Source: Hepatocystis sp. ex Piliocolobus tephrosceles (taxonomy: Eukaryota > Apicomplexa > Aconoidasida > Haemosporida > Plasmodiidae). From it: a DNA stretch of 28,057 nt. This document shows, in pieces, positions 9,167 to 19,620 of this stretch. The notes below the pieces were generated by a model. It made no database searches and was not told where the DNA came from. It worked only from the letters and a program-made list of their open reading frames with translations. How positions within the stretch are numbered: position 1 is the stretch's first letter; the number at the start of each line of letters is the position of its first letter. The position numbers and the translations under genes are program-made. Location: NCBI GenBank assembly GCA_902459845.2, contig CABPSV020000122.1, forward strand, positions 1 to 28,057, read 5' to 3'.

Positions 9167-11110
9167 ATGAATAAAACTATTTTAACATTAACACGGAATG
9201 TTTTTTTTAATCGAAAATTCTTCGACACAATTTGTAAAAAATATGACTTTCGACTCGCTCCAAAAAATTATTATATTACTACCGAGAGTAGTACGGAAAA
9301 CCTAGACGTTAAAATTAAGAACATAAATTCGTTAAAATTAAAAAGTAGCAAAAAAAATAAAAATGGTTTGAAAGATAGTACTAACAGTACTAGCATTAAC
9401 AACACTAGCATTAACAATACTAACAGTCATAACACTAACAGTCATAACACTAACAGTCACAGTAATTACAATAGAGATGATGTATACATTTTAAATGGAA
9501 AAATATTATATTCACAAAAAAATAAAATAGAAAAAAATGAATTTAAAATAAGAACTGGTATTAAAAAAATAAAAAATATAGACAACGAAAGTAAATTATT
9601 AAATAAAAAGTTAAGTGGTAATTTAAAAAAAAATAATTTTACAAAGTTATCAGATAAGCAAATTAAATCAGGTGGTAGTATAAAAATAGCACCGAGTAAA
9701 AATGATTATTATAATGTAAACAAGGAAAGTGTTGGAAGAATTAGTGACATTATTGGAACCACCAACAGTAACATTAACAGTAACACTAACATTAACCATG
9801 ATAATATTAATACAACCGATAAAATAAAAAGTAACAAAAACGAAACTACTTTCGTTATACCCACTATAAATAACTTAAACAGTATATGTAATGATAAAAA
9901 GGTAGATGTACGTTTTTTTAATTCTACTAAAAAAAATAATGAAAAATTAAATAATCCTACTATGTTAAATGAAACGAACGAAAATTTTATTAAAGAAACG
10001 GATAAAACCAAAGATACGAATAAATTAGGAGTTGTAAATGAAAAAAGTGATAATAAAGAAGGAGACACAGAAAAAAAACAACAAAAAAGTAATGAAAAGA
10101 GTAATGGAGAGAGGAGTGAACAGAGTAATGGAGAGAGGAGTGAACAGAGTAATGGAGAGCAGAGTGAAAAGGGTAATACTAACATATCAAATAATAAACA
10201 AAACAATTCTAATATTTCAAGTGAAGTAAATCAAATATTACATAACACTCGTTCAAACATAAACAATAATACAAATAATAAAAAAAATGATGATAACGAC
10301 GGGAAAGAAGATGACAGTTGTATTAAACAAGATATATACGAAATGATTGAAGAGATTAAAAAAGATAATGAAAAAAAAGAAATAGAGAAATTTTTAAATT
10401 CTTTTTTATTTTATAAAAGTAAACAATCAACGAGTTTATTAGGAAATTATGTAAGTTTTTATTTTTGTAATATGTTAAGTGAAGAATTAAAAAATTTAAA
10501 ATATTATTATTATGATGGAGTAAAAATATGTGTAGATACATTTTTAAATACTTTAAGAGAATTAGATGAACAACAATTGTCTAGAATAGCAAATATTTAT
10601 TTAGCAGATTATTTTTTAAAAATATTTCGAATTTTAAAAATGTATAATATAAATTTTCATTTTGATAATATAAAAATAGAAAATGTGAAATTATTAAATA
10701 TATATAATATATTGGGACTAAATAGAAATGCAGGAAAAAAAACCAAAACAAAAGAAAAAATAAAAAAGTTTTTATATCAACATATTTTTGTAGATAATAA
10801 AGATATTATTGAATTAAAAAAAAATAACAGTAAAATGGAATTTGTATCAAATATAATTAAAAATGGAGTAGTTACGCGTATGCATATTTTAATAACTATG
10901 TCATATAATATGAATACATATAATACTATTTTATCTAAATATATTACAAAAACCAAATTTAAAAATGTACATATGGAACTTATATTAGAAAATCAATTAG
11001 AAAATCCTTTGTTTTCTTTAAATACCTCGGATGCTATAAACTTAAAATGTTCAGGTTGGTATTTGGTTGATGTTAATCAAATATTAAATGGGAACCTACC
11101 ATATGAATAA
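9167..11110 (+). CDS. conserved-looking protein of unknown function, probable mitochondrial leader
   Basis: A single exon of 647 residues. The first ATG is 9167; the frame is open ten codons further up, without ATG. The N-terminus (MNKTILTLTRNVFFNRKFF) is basic and hydroxylated, like a mitochondrial presequence. Residues ~40-380 are low complexity, with a short NTNSH repeat (about 73-97) and an 8-residue SNGERSEQ repeat (about 310-333). From about residue 382 the sequence looks globular: a helical segment, then IKIENVKLLN, a GVVTRMHILITM strand, and a final GWYLVDVNQILNGN. That order (helices, beta strands, closing W-x-L-V-D) is reminiscent of Tim44/mL45/MBA1-type NTF2-like domains; this is a weak inference, not a recognised match. 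It is divergent from the RAP gene and convergent with the 11633-15089 gene. Confidence 0.8.
   Translation: MNKTILTLTRNVFFNRKFFDTICKKYDFRLAPKNYYITTESSTENLDVKIKNINSLKLKSSKKNKNGLKDSTNSTSINNTSINNTNSHNTNSHNTNSHSNYNRDDVYILNGKILYSQKNKIEKNEFKIRTGIKKIKNIDNESKLLNKKLSGNLKKNNFTKLSDKQIKSGGSIKIAPSKNDYYNVNKESVGRISDIIGTTNSNINSNTNINHDNINTTDKIKSNKNETTFVIPTINNLNSICNDKKVDVRFFNSTKKNNEKLNNPTMLNETNENFIKETDKTKDTNKLGVVNEKSDNKEGDTEKKQQKSNEKSNGERSEQSNGERSEQSNGEQSEKGNTNISNNKQNNSNISSEVNQILHNTRSNINNNTNNKKNDDNDGKEDDSCIKQDIYEMIEEIKKDNEKKEIEKFLNSFLFYKSKQSTSLLGNYVSFYFCNMLSEELKNLKYYYYDGVKICVDTFLNTLRELDEQQLSRIANIYLADYFLKIFRILKMYNINFHFDNIKIENVKLLNIYNILGLNRNAGKKTKTKEKIKKFLYQHIFVDNKDIIELKKNNSKMEFVSNIIKNGVVTRMHILITMSYNMNTYNTILSKYITKTKFKNVHMELILENQLENPLFSLNTSDAINLKCSGWYLVDVNQILNGNLPYE
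10097..10168 (+). repeat. 24-bp coding tandem repeat, three copies
   Basis: The unit AGTAATGGAGAGAGGAGTGA plus ACAG encodes SNGERSEQ. Two copies are identical and the third is diverged (GEQSEK). It lies in the low-complexity part of the 9167 gene. Confidence 0.85.
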
Positions 11111-11250
11111 GTGAGTACAGTTGACTACAGGTGACTACAAGTGAGTATAAGTGACTACAAGTGAGTATATGTGAGTACACGTGAGTATAAGTGAGTACAC
11201 GTGGGTATAAGTGAGTACACGTGGGTATAAGTGTATGCATGTGTATCCAT
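11111..11250. repeat. 10-bp minisatellite built on GTGAGTAYAN, about 13-14 copies
   Basis: It starts at the base after the TAA stop of the 9167 gene. Fourteen consecutive 10-base units begin GTG (13) or TTG (1), e.g. GTGAGTACAG, GTGACTACAA, GTGAGTATAA, GTGAGTACAC, GTGGGTATAA. The later units alternate GTGAGTACAC and GTGGGTATAA, giving a 20-bp higher-order period. It is notably richer in G+C than its surroundings. It is probably transcribed in the 3' UTR. Confidence 0.95.
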
Positions 11251-11391
11251 ACATCCATCCATATATATATATATATATATGCAATTACTTTTATTGTACG
11301 TATGGTACATAAACAATTATTTACAGTAAGAACAAATGGTTCACTTTTATTAACTTTTTTGTTTATTTAGTTCTACAATATTTTTACTTAT

Positions 11392-11428
<37 letters not shown>

Positions 11429-11632
11429 TTATATTCATTTGGAGCGATTGCATATATGTATATAGACAATTTACAATCAGTTGTTTATGTTATATATAAA
11501 CACATATATATATATATATATATTTATACGTATGCACGTATGAGTTTGCATATTATTAATTATATATATTTTTTTTTAATGTATAAAAAATAAAAAATAA
11601 AAAAATCCGACAACTACACAATTAAATAACAC
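11251..11632. other. convergent intergenic region
   Basis: This follows the minisatellite and separates the ends of two convergent genes. It holds a CATC/CATA stretch, (AT)n tracts (11263-11280, 11504-11522) and a ~30-base poly-T run (about 11398-11427). No gene or structured RNA was recognised. Confidence 0.65.
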
Positions 11633-11902
11633 TCATTCGACAAAAGGAAGCTTCATATCAAACGCATCTTCAGTCAGTTTATCCATTTCTTCTAGCTCTG
11701 GAAAAGTTTTGTACAGATCTGTTGCATCTTTGTAACTACTCTGCTCTTCATCATACTCTCGGTCTACTTCATCGATTTTTCTTTTTTTTTTTTGTTTTTC
11801 TAGGTCCCTATAATGATAATGAAAATGTATACATGTGTTTGTATGTGTATGTACGGTGAGTGCGTGTATACAAACACGTATGCACATATTGGTTGATATA
11901 TG

Positions 11903-11944
<42 letters not shown>

Positions 11945-14900
11945 AAATATAGCATAAAATTATGGCATAGTCTTACTCTTTAATGATATGTAGAATTTTC
12001 CTAATTTGACTGTTCTCCGCATCAAATAAGACATCTTTGAAATTTTCACTTTCATTTTGATTCGCATTTTTGTACATACCTCCTCTTTTTTTTTTCATTA
12101 CATATGATTTTAATAATTCTAATTGATTATTATTAAAAGGTTCAACATTTTTTGCCGAGTTTTCATATATATTTATAGTTTCTTCTGCTAACAAATATAT
12201 AGTTTCCATTTGGTTATTTTTTTGAATTTCTTTTTGTTTTTTTTTTAATATAATTTCTTTTATATAATCAATAGGATAAATAAAATTATGAACGTATTTT
12301 AATAATTCTTGTTTTATAGTGTTATCTATGTTTAAATTTAAAATATAATTTTTTTTTATTGGTTTTTGATTATTTAATATTAAATTCATTTTACCTATAC
12401 TGGTTTCATATGTTAATGGATATACACTTAAACTATTTTTTAATTTAATCAAATCTTTTAACAAATAATTTAATTCGTTTATATTAAGTTTTGTTATTTT
12501 TTCAAATAAATCTTTTTTATAATTTTTAATTATATTTATTGTTAAATTATTTGGATTATTATATGCCAAATCAATTATTGACGATTTTACTAATTCATTA
12601 CAATCTGTTTGAATAAATTCTTTATATGAATATTCATTACATGAAAAATAATCACTTATAATTTTTCTATATATTTTATAATTTTCTTTACCTAAATATC
12701 TTAATATATATTCTTCACGTATATTCGAATAACTACTATAAGCTTGATTAATACCTGAATAATAATTATCACATGTTTGTTTTAACATTTTATAATTTTT
12801 GTCAATTTTATTTTTATTAAAATAATATTCAGTTCCTTCATGCAATTCACCTCTCATTATATATATATTACGCTTATCAAAAAAAATTTCTTCGAATTTT
12901 AGTTGTTTAAGAGTTTTGGTTTTAGGAATTTGTTTTTTTGACTCAGTACCACTGCTACTGTTACTACTGGCACTGCCACTGCCACTGTGAACGAATTCCT
13001 CTTGATCCCAAATAGCTAAATCCTTATCATTATAAAAATATGTGTTAAAAATTTTATTAATAATATTGTTTGACAAGTTAAAAATATTACGAATATTTCT
13101 TTTTTTCACATTATCAAATCTACAAAAAAATACATCCCCTTTTTTTAAATTTTCATAATCAATATACCGTTTTTCGATTAATGTTATAATGTCTTTCGTT
13201 TTTTCGTTTTGCATACTTCCTACAGGTTGTACATTTGATTTTATATTTGTTTGTTGCTTAGCTTGGTCTTTTCCAAAACTGGTAGTTATCATATTACTAT
13301 CACCATTATTATCACCAGTATTATCAACAGCCATATCAACAGTCATATCAATAGCCATATCACCACTATTATCACCACTATTACCACCACTATTACCACC
13401 ACTATTATCACCACTATTACCACCACTATTACCACCACTATTACCACCACTATTATCACCACTATTATTAATTATATTCAAAACTTTAGTAGATAATATA
13501 ACATAATTATTAAAAAAACCAAGCACTTTAGAAGGGTATCTTAATTTAGTATCATAAGAATATATAACATTTTGTTTACTAGCAATTTTTTTTATAAGAT
13601 CATAAGTATGCTGATCTATATAATCAGAACGTATCATACTTCCTTCATATAAGTTTGGATCTAACGTTTTATTAACAATTCGGACATATAATACTTTTTC
13701 TTTATTATATATATAACCATCAACATTAATATATTTTAATGCTTCTTCTTCTTTACATCCATAAAATTTAGTTTTATACTCTTTAAATTTATTTATGTAA
13801 TCCTTTTTTACCATCCTACTATTTGTTTTTTGTTCAAACATGTTACCTTCTTCGCCACGTTTATCACGTTTATTATATTTGTCACGTTTGCTATATCGAT
13901 CTTCATACGATATATCACTACCACCACCACTACCTCCTGATGTCGCAAACCCATGTGTTATAACTTTATTTTTTAAATAGTCAAAATTTCTAAGAATATT
14001 TCTTGTGTTAATTATATTATGTGATTTGATTTTTACATGTATTGTATTATTTTTATTTTCAAAAATTTTTACTATAATATTATTCCCATCATTACAATAA
14101 TCACTTATCTCTGCTTTAAAAAAATAATTATCAAATAAATTTTCTATAACAATAGTATGTTGTAAGGTTGACAACATATCGTTTAACATATTATATGGAT
14201 ATTTTTTTAATGATAAAAAAACATATTCCAGTTTTTTATTTACGTCTATTATATATGCACTTAATTTTTCTGTAAAACTTTTCTTTTTTAAATTATCTAC
14301 AAGTAACATATATAACTCTTTATTATTATCATCCTTATTATCATATAATAAATAACCTTTTATACAGTCATTAATTAATACCATGAAATATTTATTTCTT
14401 ACATTTTTTAAAATTTTAATAGGTATTCGTTTTTCCAAATCTTTTAACTCTTCTAACTTGTTATAAATCCTTTCTTTTCTTTTTATTATTTCATTTAAAT
14501 ACAATTCACCTACGATTTCATCATTTTCGTTTATTTCTTTGATAAGTACAATACAGTCTTTTACTCCATCAGGTGTACCATCAGGTGTACCATCAAGTGT
14601 ATCATCATGGGTCTCCTCAGGTATAACATGTTGTTTTTCATTTTTTACAATTTCTTGTTCATCCGTATAAGGTCGCTTTATATTTTTCATCAATTTTTTG
14701 TATAACACATTATCTATTAAGTTTGAATTAAAAAGATAATCATATAATAATTCATCTTTCAATAAGTAATTATTTTCTTTCTTTATAATAACTGTATTAT
14801 TCTCATTATTATTTTTTAATTTTACATATATATTATTATTTTTTATGTCATAAATTTCTCCTATTTTTAATTCTCCTACTTGAACTGATCTTGTATTGTT

Positions 14901-15089
14901 TAATTTGTTATAGTTGTATTTATGTTTTTTTATGTTGTAATATTTTGTTTGTATATATGTTTTTTTTTTAAAAATGTAAGAAGGGTTGCTTTTCAAAAAT
15001 AAAAACAAATTTTGTCGATTTATTTTGTTACAATACTTATGTTTTAACAAAACTAAAAATACAAAGATGTATATACAAATATATTTCAT
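11633..15089 (-). CDS. large protein of unknown function with secretory/apicoplast-type leader, two exons
   Basis: Exons on the minus strand are 15089-11977 and 11807-11633. The intron is GTAAGA...AG and the join keeps frame (HIIKE then DLEKQ), giving 1095 residues. Residues 1-20 are a hydrophobic signal peptide-like segment, followed by a long stretch rich in Lys, Asn and Tyr with hardly any acids, the usual layout of an apicoplast bipartite leader. Segments near LKIGEIYDIKNNNIYVKLKN (about residue 72), IPIKILKNVRNKYFMVLIND and KKGDVFFCRF look like short beta-barrel (S1/OB-type) strands, but I cannot claim a domain. A GDNSGGNSGG repeat sits near residues 540-600. The C-terminal exon is acidic. 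It is divergent from the proteasome gene. Function is unknown; apicoplast location is inference. Confidence 0.8.
13300..13470 (-). repeat. 12-bp coding repeat encoding GGNS/GDNS units
   Basis: On the plus strand the unit is CCACCACTATTA or a one-base variant (CCATATCAACAG at the degenerate edge, TCACCACTATTA inside). On the coding strand it gives about ten GDNS/GGNS units followed by degenerate AIDMTVDMAVD. It is an in-frame minisatellite, likely length-variable. Confidence 0.9.
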
Positions 15090-15540
15090 TTTTTTTTTTT
15101 TTTTTTTGGTTTTTATTTTGGTGAATATCAGTTGTTCGTTCTTATGTATGTCTAAGAACTTGTCACATAAATATATATATGTACTCTATTTTTTTTATAC
15201 TTTATTGTTTTTTTTATCATTTTCTGTTTACCCCTTTTCCCTACACCTACATTTAACGCATTTTTGCATTTTTACTCTTTTATTATTTTATTTATATCCA
15301 TTTTTTTTTAATTAAATAAAAAAGTATGTGTTTTATAGAAAATTTTGTTTGAAGTTTTCATGAAACAAGTTTTTTTTTTTTTTTTTTTATTAATTGCCAA
15401 TATGCAATATATTTATAGGGTATCACATTTTTTTTCCCCATTTTTTTTTTTTCCCATATTTTTTTTTTCCTATTTTTTTTTTTTCCTATTTTTTTTTTTT
15501 TTTTCATAATGGATATAATGTTATATATTTAGATCTGAAA

Positions 15541-15573
<33 letters not shown>

Positions 15574-16285
15574 CACGTTTATACTAATTAAGCTTTTTTT
15601 TTTATCTCTTGTCCAAGTAAAATAATATGCACATAATTACATGTGTACATATATATGTATACATTAACCCATTACATTCACATTCTCTTTATTTTATCTT
15701 TAAAATTGTTTTATTTTATTTTATGTTGTGTGCATATATTTCAATCAACATTAATAAATGGTACAAACATTTAAAACCTTTTTTTAAAAACTAACACAGG
15801 TAAATGAGAATAATATTTTTGTTATTTTTTTTGTTTTTATAATTTTTTTTTTTTTTTTTATATGCATTCTCAATTTTATTAAATTATTTGTAACATATTT
15901 GTTCTTTTTTTATTCATTATTTTAGCTATAAATAAATAGTATATGCATTTACATTTTTAACTTCCAAAACATACTCTTTTTTTTTCATTTTTTTTTTTTT
16001 TTTTTTTACTTAAAAAGAGAAACATTTTTTCTATAAATAAAATAATTCATCGAAATGTATTTTTTTTTTTTTTTTTAAAGTACCTCTTTTTAACATTTGT
16101 TTCTTTTTGAATTAAGTAAATGGTTGTATAAAAAGTTTTCATTTCTTTTTTTTTAAATAAATGAATAAGATTAGAATTAGAAAAAGTGATTATCATACCA
16201 AGTGTGAGCCTGTTATTTGTTAACACATAAAAAATATATATATTTTTAATAACAAAGAAAGAACAAAAAAAGAACAAAAAAAGAA

Positions 16286-16340
<55 letters not shown>

Positions 16341-17254
16341 TAAGTCAACTGCTAAAAAATAGAAGCTACCAATTATAAACAAATTTAATCAAAAAGATTC
16401 AAATTCAAAAGTCTATCCATTTAACCATTAGTTTAATCCATCTACCTTTTTCTTTTTTGTTGTGCCCATTTTTTATATTTTTTTACCCACATTAAAACTC
16501 TACATATTGAACTCTGATAAAGCTTAAATCCCAAACAAAAGCTACTAAAAACAGGATGATATAAAATAATAAACACACACTTCATATCGCTCACACATAT
16601 AAACACATTAAATTCATAAAACACACAAGAACAATCAAAAAATTGTTATTTGCTATTAATAATAAATTAATACGAGTTATAAAAAAAAAAAGAACATCAT
16701 AATTAATTATTCAAATAAATGTATAAACTAATTTTATGAAAAAAAAAAATTATTTGCCTAATTAGGCACAATAATGAAAAAAATTATATCATAAATAAAA
16801 CCATTTAAATAAAGCCATTTAAATAAAAACATTAAAAATTAATAAATGTGCAATTATCCACCCTTTCATAGTTGTTTTAACTTAAAATATACGTAATGGT
16901 TTATATTGGTGTTAATAGTGTAACTTTTTTTTTTCTTTTTTCTTTTTTTTTTTTTTTTTTTTTATATTCTGAAAAAAGATAATCCAATAATAAAATATGT
17001 ACATATGTAGGTACGATAACATGTAAATAAAACATAAGCAAATGTTACAAATATAAATTTTGCTAAAAGGTATTTAAAAATAAAAATAAAAAATTGTTTA
17101 CTATAATATCCATATTATAATATTAATACTGTTGAAATAAGAATATTATAATAATAAGCTGCTGAAAACGCCCAATGTTTGAACTGTAAATTTTTTTTTT
17201 AAGTTTCGGCATTTTTTAAATTAAAAAATTACGAAAGTGCTAGCATTATATAAA

Positions 17255-17294
<40 letters not shown>

Positions 17295-17652
17295 TTTAAT
17301 AAATTAAAAAATAAAAAAATAAAATATAGCACCTTTATAAATACAAAATTTGCATTTTATATAAAGGCACAAGTAGAACAATGTCCCCACATCCATGTAA
17401 ACATATACATCATATATGTACATATATATCTTTACATAACATTAATATTTTTTATTTTTATAAAAAAAAAAAAAAAAAATAGAGATAATATTATATATAT
17501 ATATACATGCATATGTGAAACTTCTAATACATTCTGACATGTCAATTTTTTTACTGGTTTTTTTATACTCTCATAATTTTATATAATTTTTTTATTAATT
17601 ATAATAATTTAGCTGTATATTATTATTTAATTTTTTTATATATTATTATTTA

Positions 17653-17683
<31 letters not shown>

Positions 17684-17727
17684 TTTCTTTGATTTCCATT
17701 AATTTTTACTTTTTTTTTTGTTCACAT
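15090..17727. promoter_or_regulatory. 2.6-kb divergent upstream region of the 11633-15089 gene and the proteasome gene
   Basis: No exon is supported. It contains poly-T blocks punctuated by CCCAT/CCTAT (15429-15504), (AT)n tracts (15547-15570, 17263-17290, 17652-17673), an 11-bp GAACAAAAAAA repeat running into a 52-base poly-A (16257-16338), and an imperfect palindrome at 17204-17236. Open frames on the minus strand at 16047-16382 and 16442-16624 have no recognisable protein features. The length is large for two promoters, so a non-coding RNA is possible but none is identifiable. Confidence 0.55.
16287..16338. repeat. 52-base poly-A tract preceded by 11-bp GAAC-A7 repeat
   Basis: Three units of GAAC followed by seven A (from about 16259) lead into an uninterrupted run of 52 A, the longest homopolymer in the window. 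Such tracts are strong nucleosome-excluding sequences and are prone to assembly error. Confidence 0.9.
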
Positions 17728-18644
17728 ATGGATACATTAATCGGTATAAAAGGAAAGGATTTCATTGTATTAGGGGCAGATAGCTATTGTATTAATTCAA
17801 TTATAAAACTAAGAAATGATGATAATACAAAATTTTATGACATAAATGGGAAAAAATGTTTATTATTAGGAGGTTCCGTTGGTGATCGTACACAATTTGG
17901 TGAATACATTCGAAAGAATATTCATTTATACCAATACCAAAACTCAACAGATATGTATGTTAAGTCTTTTGCTTTTTATACTAGAAAACAATTAGCATAT
18001 TATTTGAGAAGAAATCCTTATGAAGTAAATTGTTTAATAGCTGGACATGATAATGTAATGATTATAAATGCATAATTATGAGAAAAAGAAAAGGAACAAA
18101 AAAAAAAAAAAAAATATGTATATATGTATATATGTATATATGTAAATATGTATATATGCATAATATGTTTCCAGTATATAGCCGGTTTCGTATATTTCTA
18201 TAATACAGATATTTTTTATTATATGTCCTAATGTATATATGTTTATGCTCACTTGTATTGTTTATATACAATGTTTACATCAATATACAGTTACAAGTAT
18301 TTATATGTGCCTATGCGTGCACCTACACACGTACATATGTATATATATACACATACAATATTTATTTTTATTTATTTTTATAGCAATCTGGATACCAGTT
18401 ATATTGGTGTGATTATTTAAGTAATATGGATGCCGTAAATAAAGGTGCTCATGGTTATGGAGGATATTTGGCAAATGCAATTTTAGATAAATACTATCAT
18501 GAAAATATTACTTTAGAAGAAGCACTACTCACTTTTAAAAAATGTTTTGAAGAATTAAAAAAAAGATTTCTCTTAACACAAATTAGTTACGAATTACGTA
18601 TAATGTATGATGATAAAATAGAAACACAGTATGTAACTGTTTGA
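17728..18644 (+). CDS. PSMB2: proteasome subunit beta type-2 (beta4), two exons
   Basis: Exons 17728-18054 and 18384-18644 give 195 residues, close to the human (201) and yeast (198) proteins. The ATG at 17728 starts MDTLIGIKGKDFIVLGAD, matching the family N-terminus; no earlier in-frame ATG exists. The join LIAGHDN/QSGYQLYWCDY aligns without gap to the family pattern G-Y-D-x-x-x-G-x-x-L-Y-x-x-D-Y. GAHGYGGY and a ...EELKKRFLL helix follow. This subunit sits in the beta ring of the 20S core; it has no propeptide or catalytic N-terminal Thr and is structural. The donor GTAATG is weaker than usual. The 329-base intron holds TATATG repeats and a GTGCAC hexamer. The 3' end converges on the small membrane gene. 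From memory the P. falciparum gene is PF3D7_1470900. Confidence 0.95.
18055..18383 (+). other. intron of the proteasome beta gene
   Basis: It runs from GTAATG to TTTTATAG. It contains poly-A, five tandem ATATATGT-type units (18114-18160) and a less AT-rich patch at 18308-18340 with GTGCAC and CACACGTAC. Reading through would add only VMIINA before a stop. Confidence 0.8.
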
Positions 18645-19407
18645 ATTTGAAAGAAAAAAAAAAAATGCTGTTAAAAGATTTGCACGTAATGTAAGGATAT
18701 ACATATATATATATATATACACTTTTTTTTTTTTTTATTTATTTTTTTTTTTTTTATACACCATGTACATTGAACTAACACATGTGCTCAGGTGAAAAGT
18801 GTCTATACGTCAAAACAGACATCTATGCTTACGTTTTATTTTTATTTTATTTTATTTTTTTTTTTTTTTAATAGTTGTAATGTTTTTTTATGTATGTAAA
18901 TCGGTTTACCATACATTTATATATACATATGTAACCACGTTATAATATAACAAATAATAAATAATTACAATTGTTATATGTTTTTTTCTCTTGAATAATT
19001 TTTTGAAAAAAAAATGATATTAAGCGTAATATATATATGGTAAAAAAAAAAAAAAAATAGTATATACTATATAAAGAATAAAAAAAAATAAGTGACTACA
19101 ACGAAATATTTAAATGGTTACAGTGTATGTTTGTTGAACTATTATTTAAATAATATTGTTCGCTTTACCTATCTTATAATATATTGATTTTCTCTTTAAC
19201 TAAAAAAAATGAAAAAAAAAAAAAAAAATAAAATAATAAGAGCGAGCTTAGCTGTGATTTTTCATTATATGTTGTAATAATTTGTAAAAGAAAAAATATA
19301 TTACATACTTGCTGTTCTACAATTGCCTAATTGTATTTTTTTTCTTTCTTCCTATCTCTATTTTTTGTTTCATAGTAGTACATATTTGAGTACACTGTCT
19401 AAAAACA
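18645..19407. other. convergent intergenic region
   Basis: Between the 3' ends of the proteasome gene and the small membrane gene. It holds (AT)n at 18703-18719, several poly-T runs (18722-18756, 18847-18869) and poly-A runs (19041-19057, 19212-19228). No gene or RNA was recognised. Confidence 0.65.
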
Positions 19408-19620
19408 CTAATCATTTTTTTCGTCATAAATAGCTTCACTATTAATTCTTACATAAGAAAAACTTATGATAAAAATAAGTGGGACAATTGCTATTGTTGC
19501 TAAAAATAAAAAAAATGTATCATTTTTTCTTTCCATCCAAAGGCGTAAAAAAAAAGGAGCGAACAGTGCAAACATGAAACATATTATAATAAAAAATAAA
19601 ATAAATTTAACTGAAATCAT
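19408..19620 (-). CDS. small two-helix membrane protein, VMA21-like in layout
   Basis: A 70-residue open frame from ATG (19620) to TAG. It has a short basic start (MISVK), a first hydrophobic helix (about 5-27) with a FAP motif, a short charged loop RLWMERKNDT, a second helix (about 37-57) with a Pro, and an acidic tail ending IYDEKND. It uses Trp, Arg, Glu and Asp and is visibly less AT-rich than flanking DNA, unlike the shadow frames. Small size, two helices, Pro in helix 1 and a charged C-terminus match the layout of VMA21, the ER assembly factor of the V-ATPase membrane sector. Sequence identity is too weak to claim this. A canonical dilysine retrieval signal is missing. It is divergent from RCL1 with 1.9 kb between starts. 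Confidence 0.6.
   Translation of the reverse strand: MISVKFILFFIIICFMFALFAPFFLRLWMERKNDTFFLFLATIAIVPLIFIISFSYVRINSEAIYDEKND

Noticed and set aside
9709..10206. 165-codon minus-strand frame (LLCSLLSPLL repeats)
   Set aside because: Shadow of the low-complexity part of the 9167 gene.
11073..11258. 61-codon minus-strand frame with THLYSHV-like repeats
   Set aside because: Antisense translation of the 10-bp minisatellite.
13189..13506. Plus-strand Leu/Pro- and Thr/Ile-rich frames
   Set aside because: Shadows of the GGNS coding repeat on the other strand.
14986..15591. Phe/Tyr-rich plus-strand frames
   Set aside because: Partly antisense to the leader of the 11633-15089 gene, partly poly-T translation.
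16442..16624. 60-codon minus-strand frame with mixed composition
   Set aside because: Less repetitive than most shadows, but no homology, signal or splice partner could be seen; not enough to call a gene.
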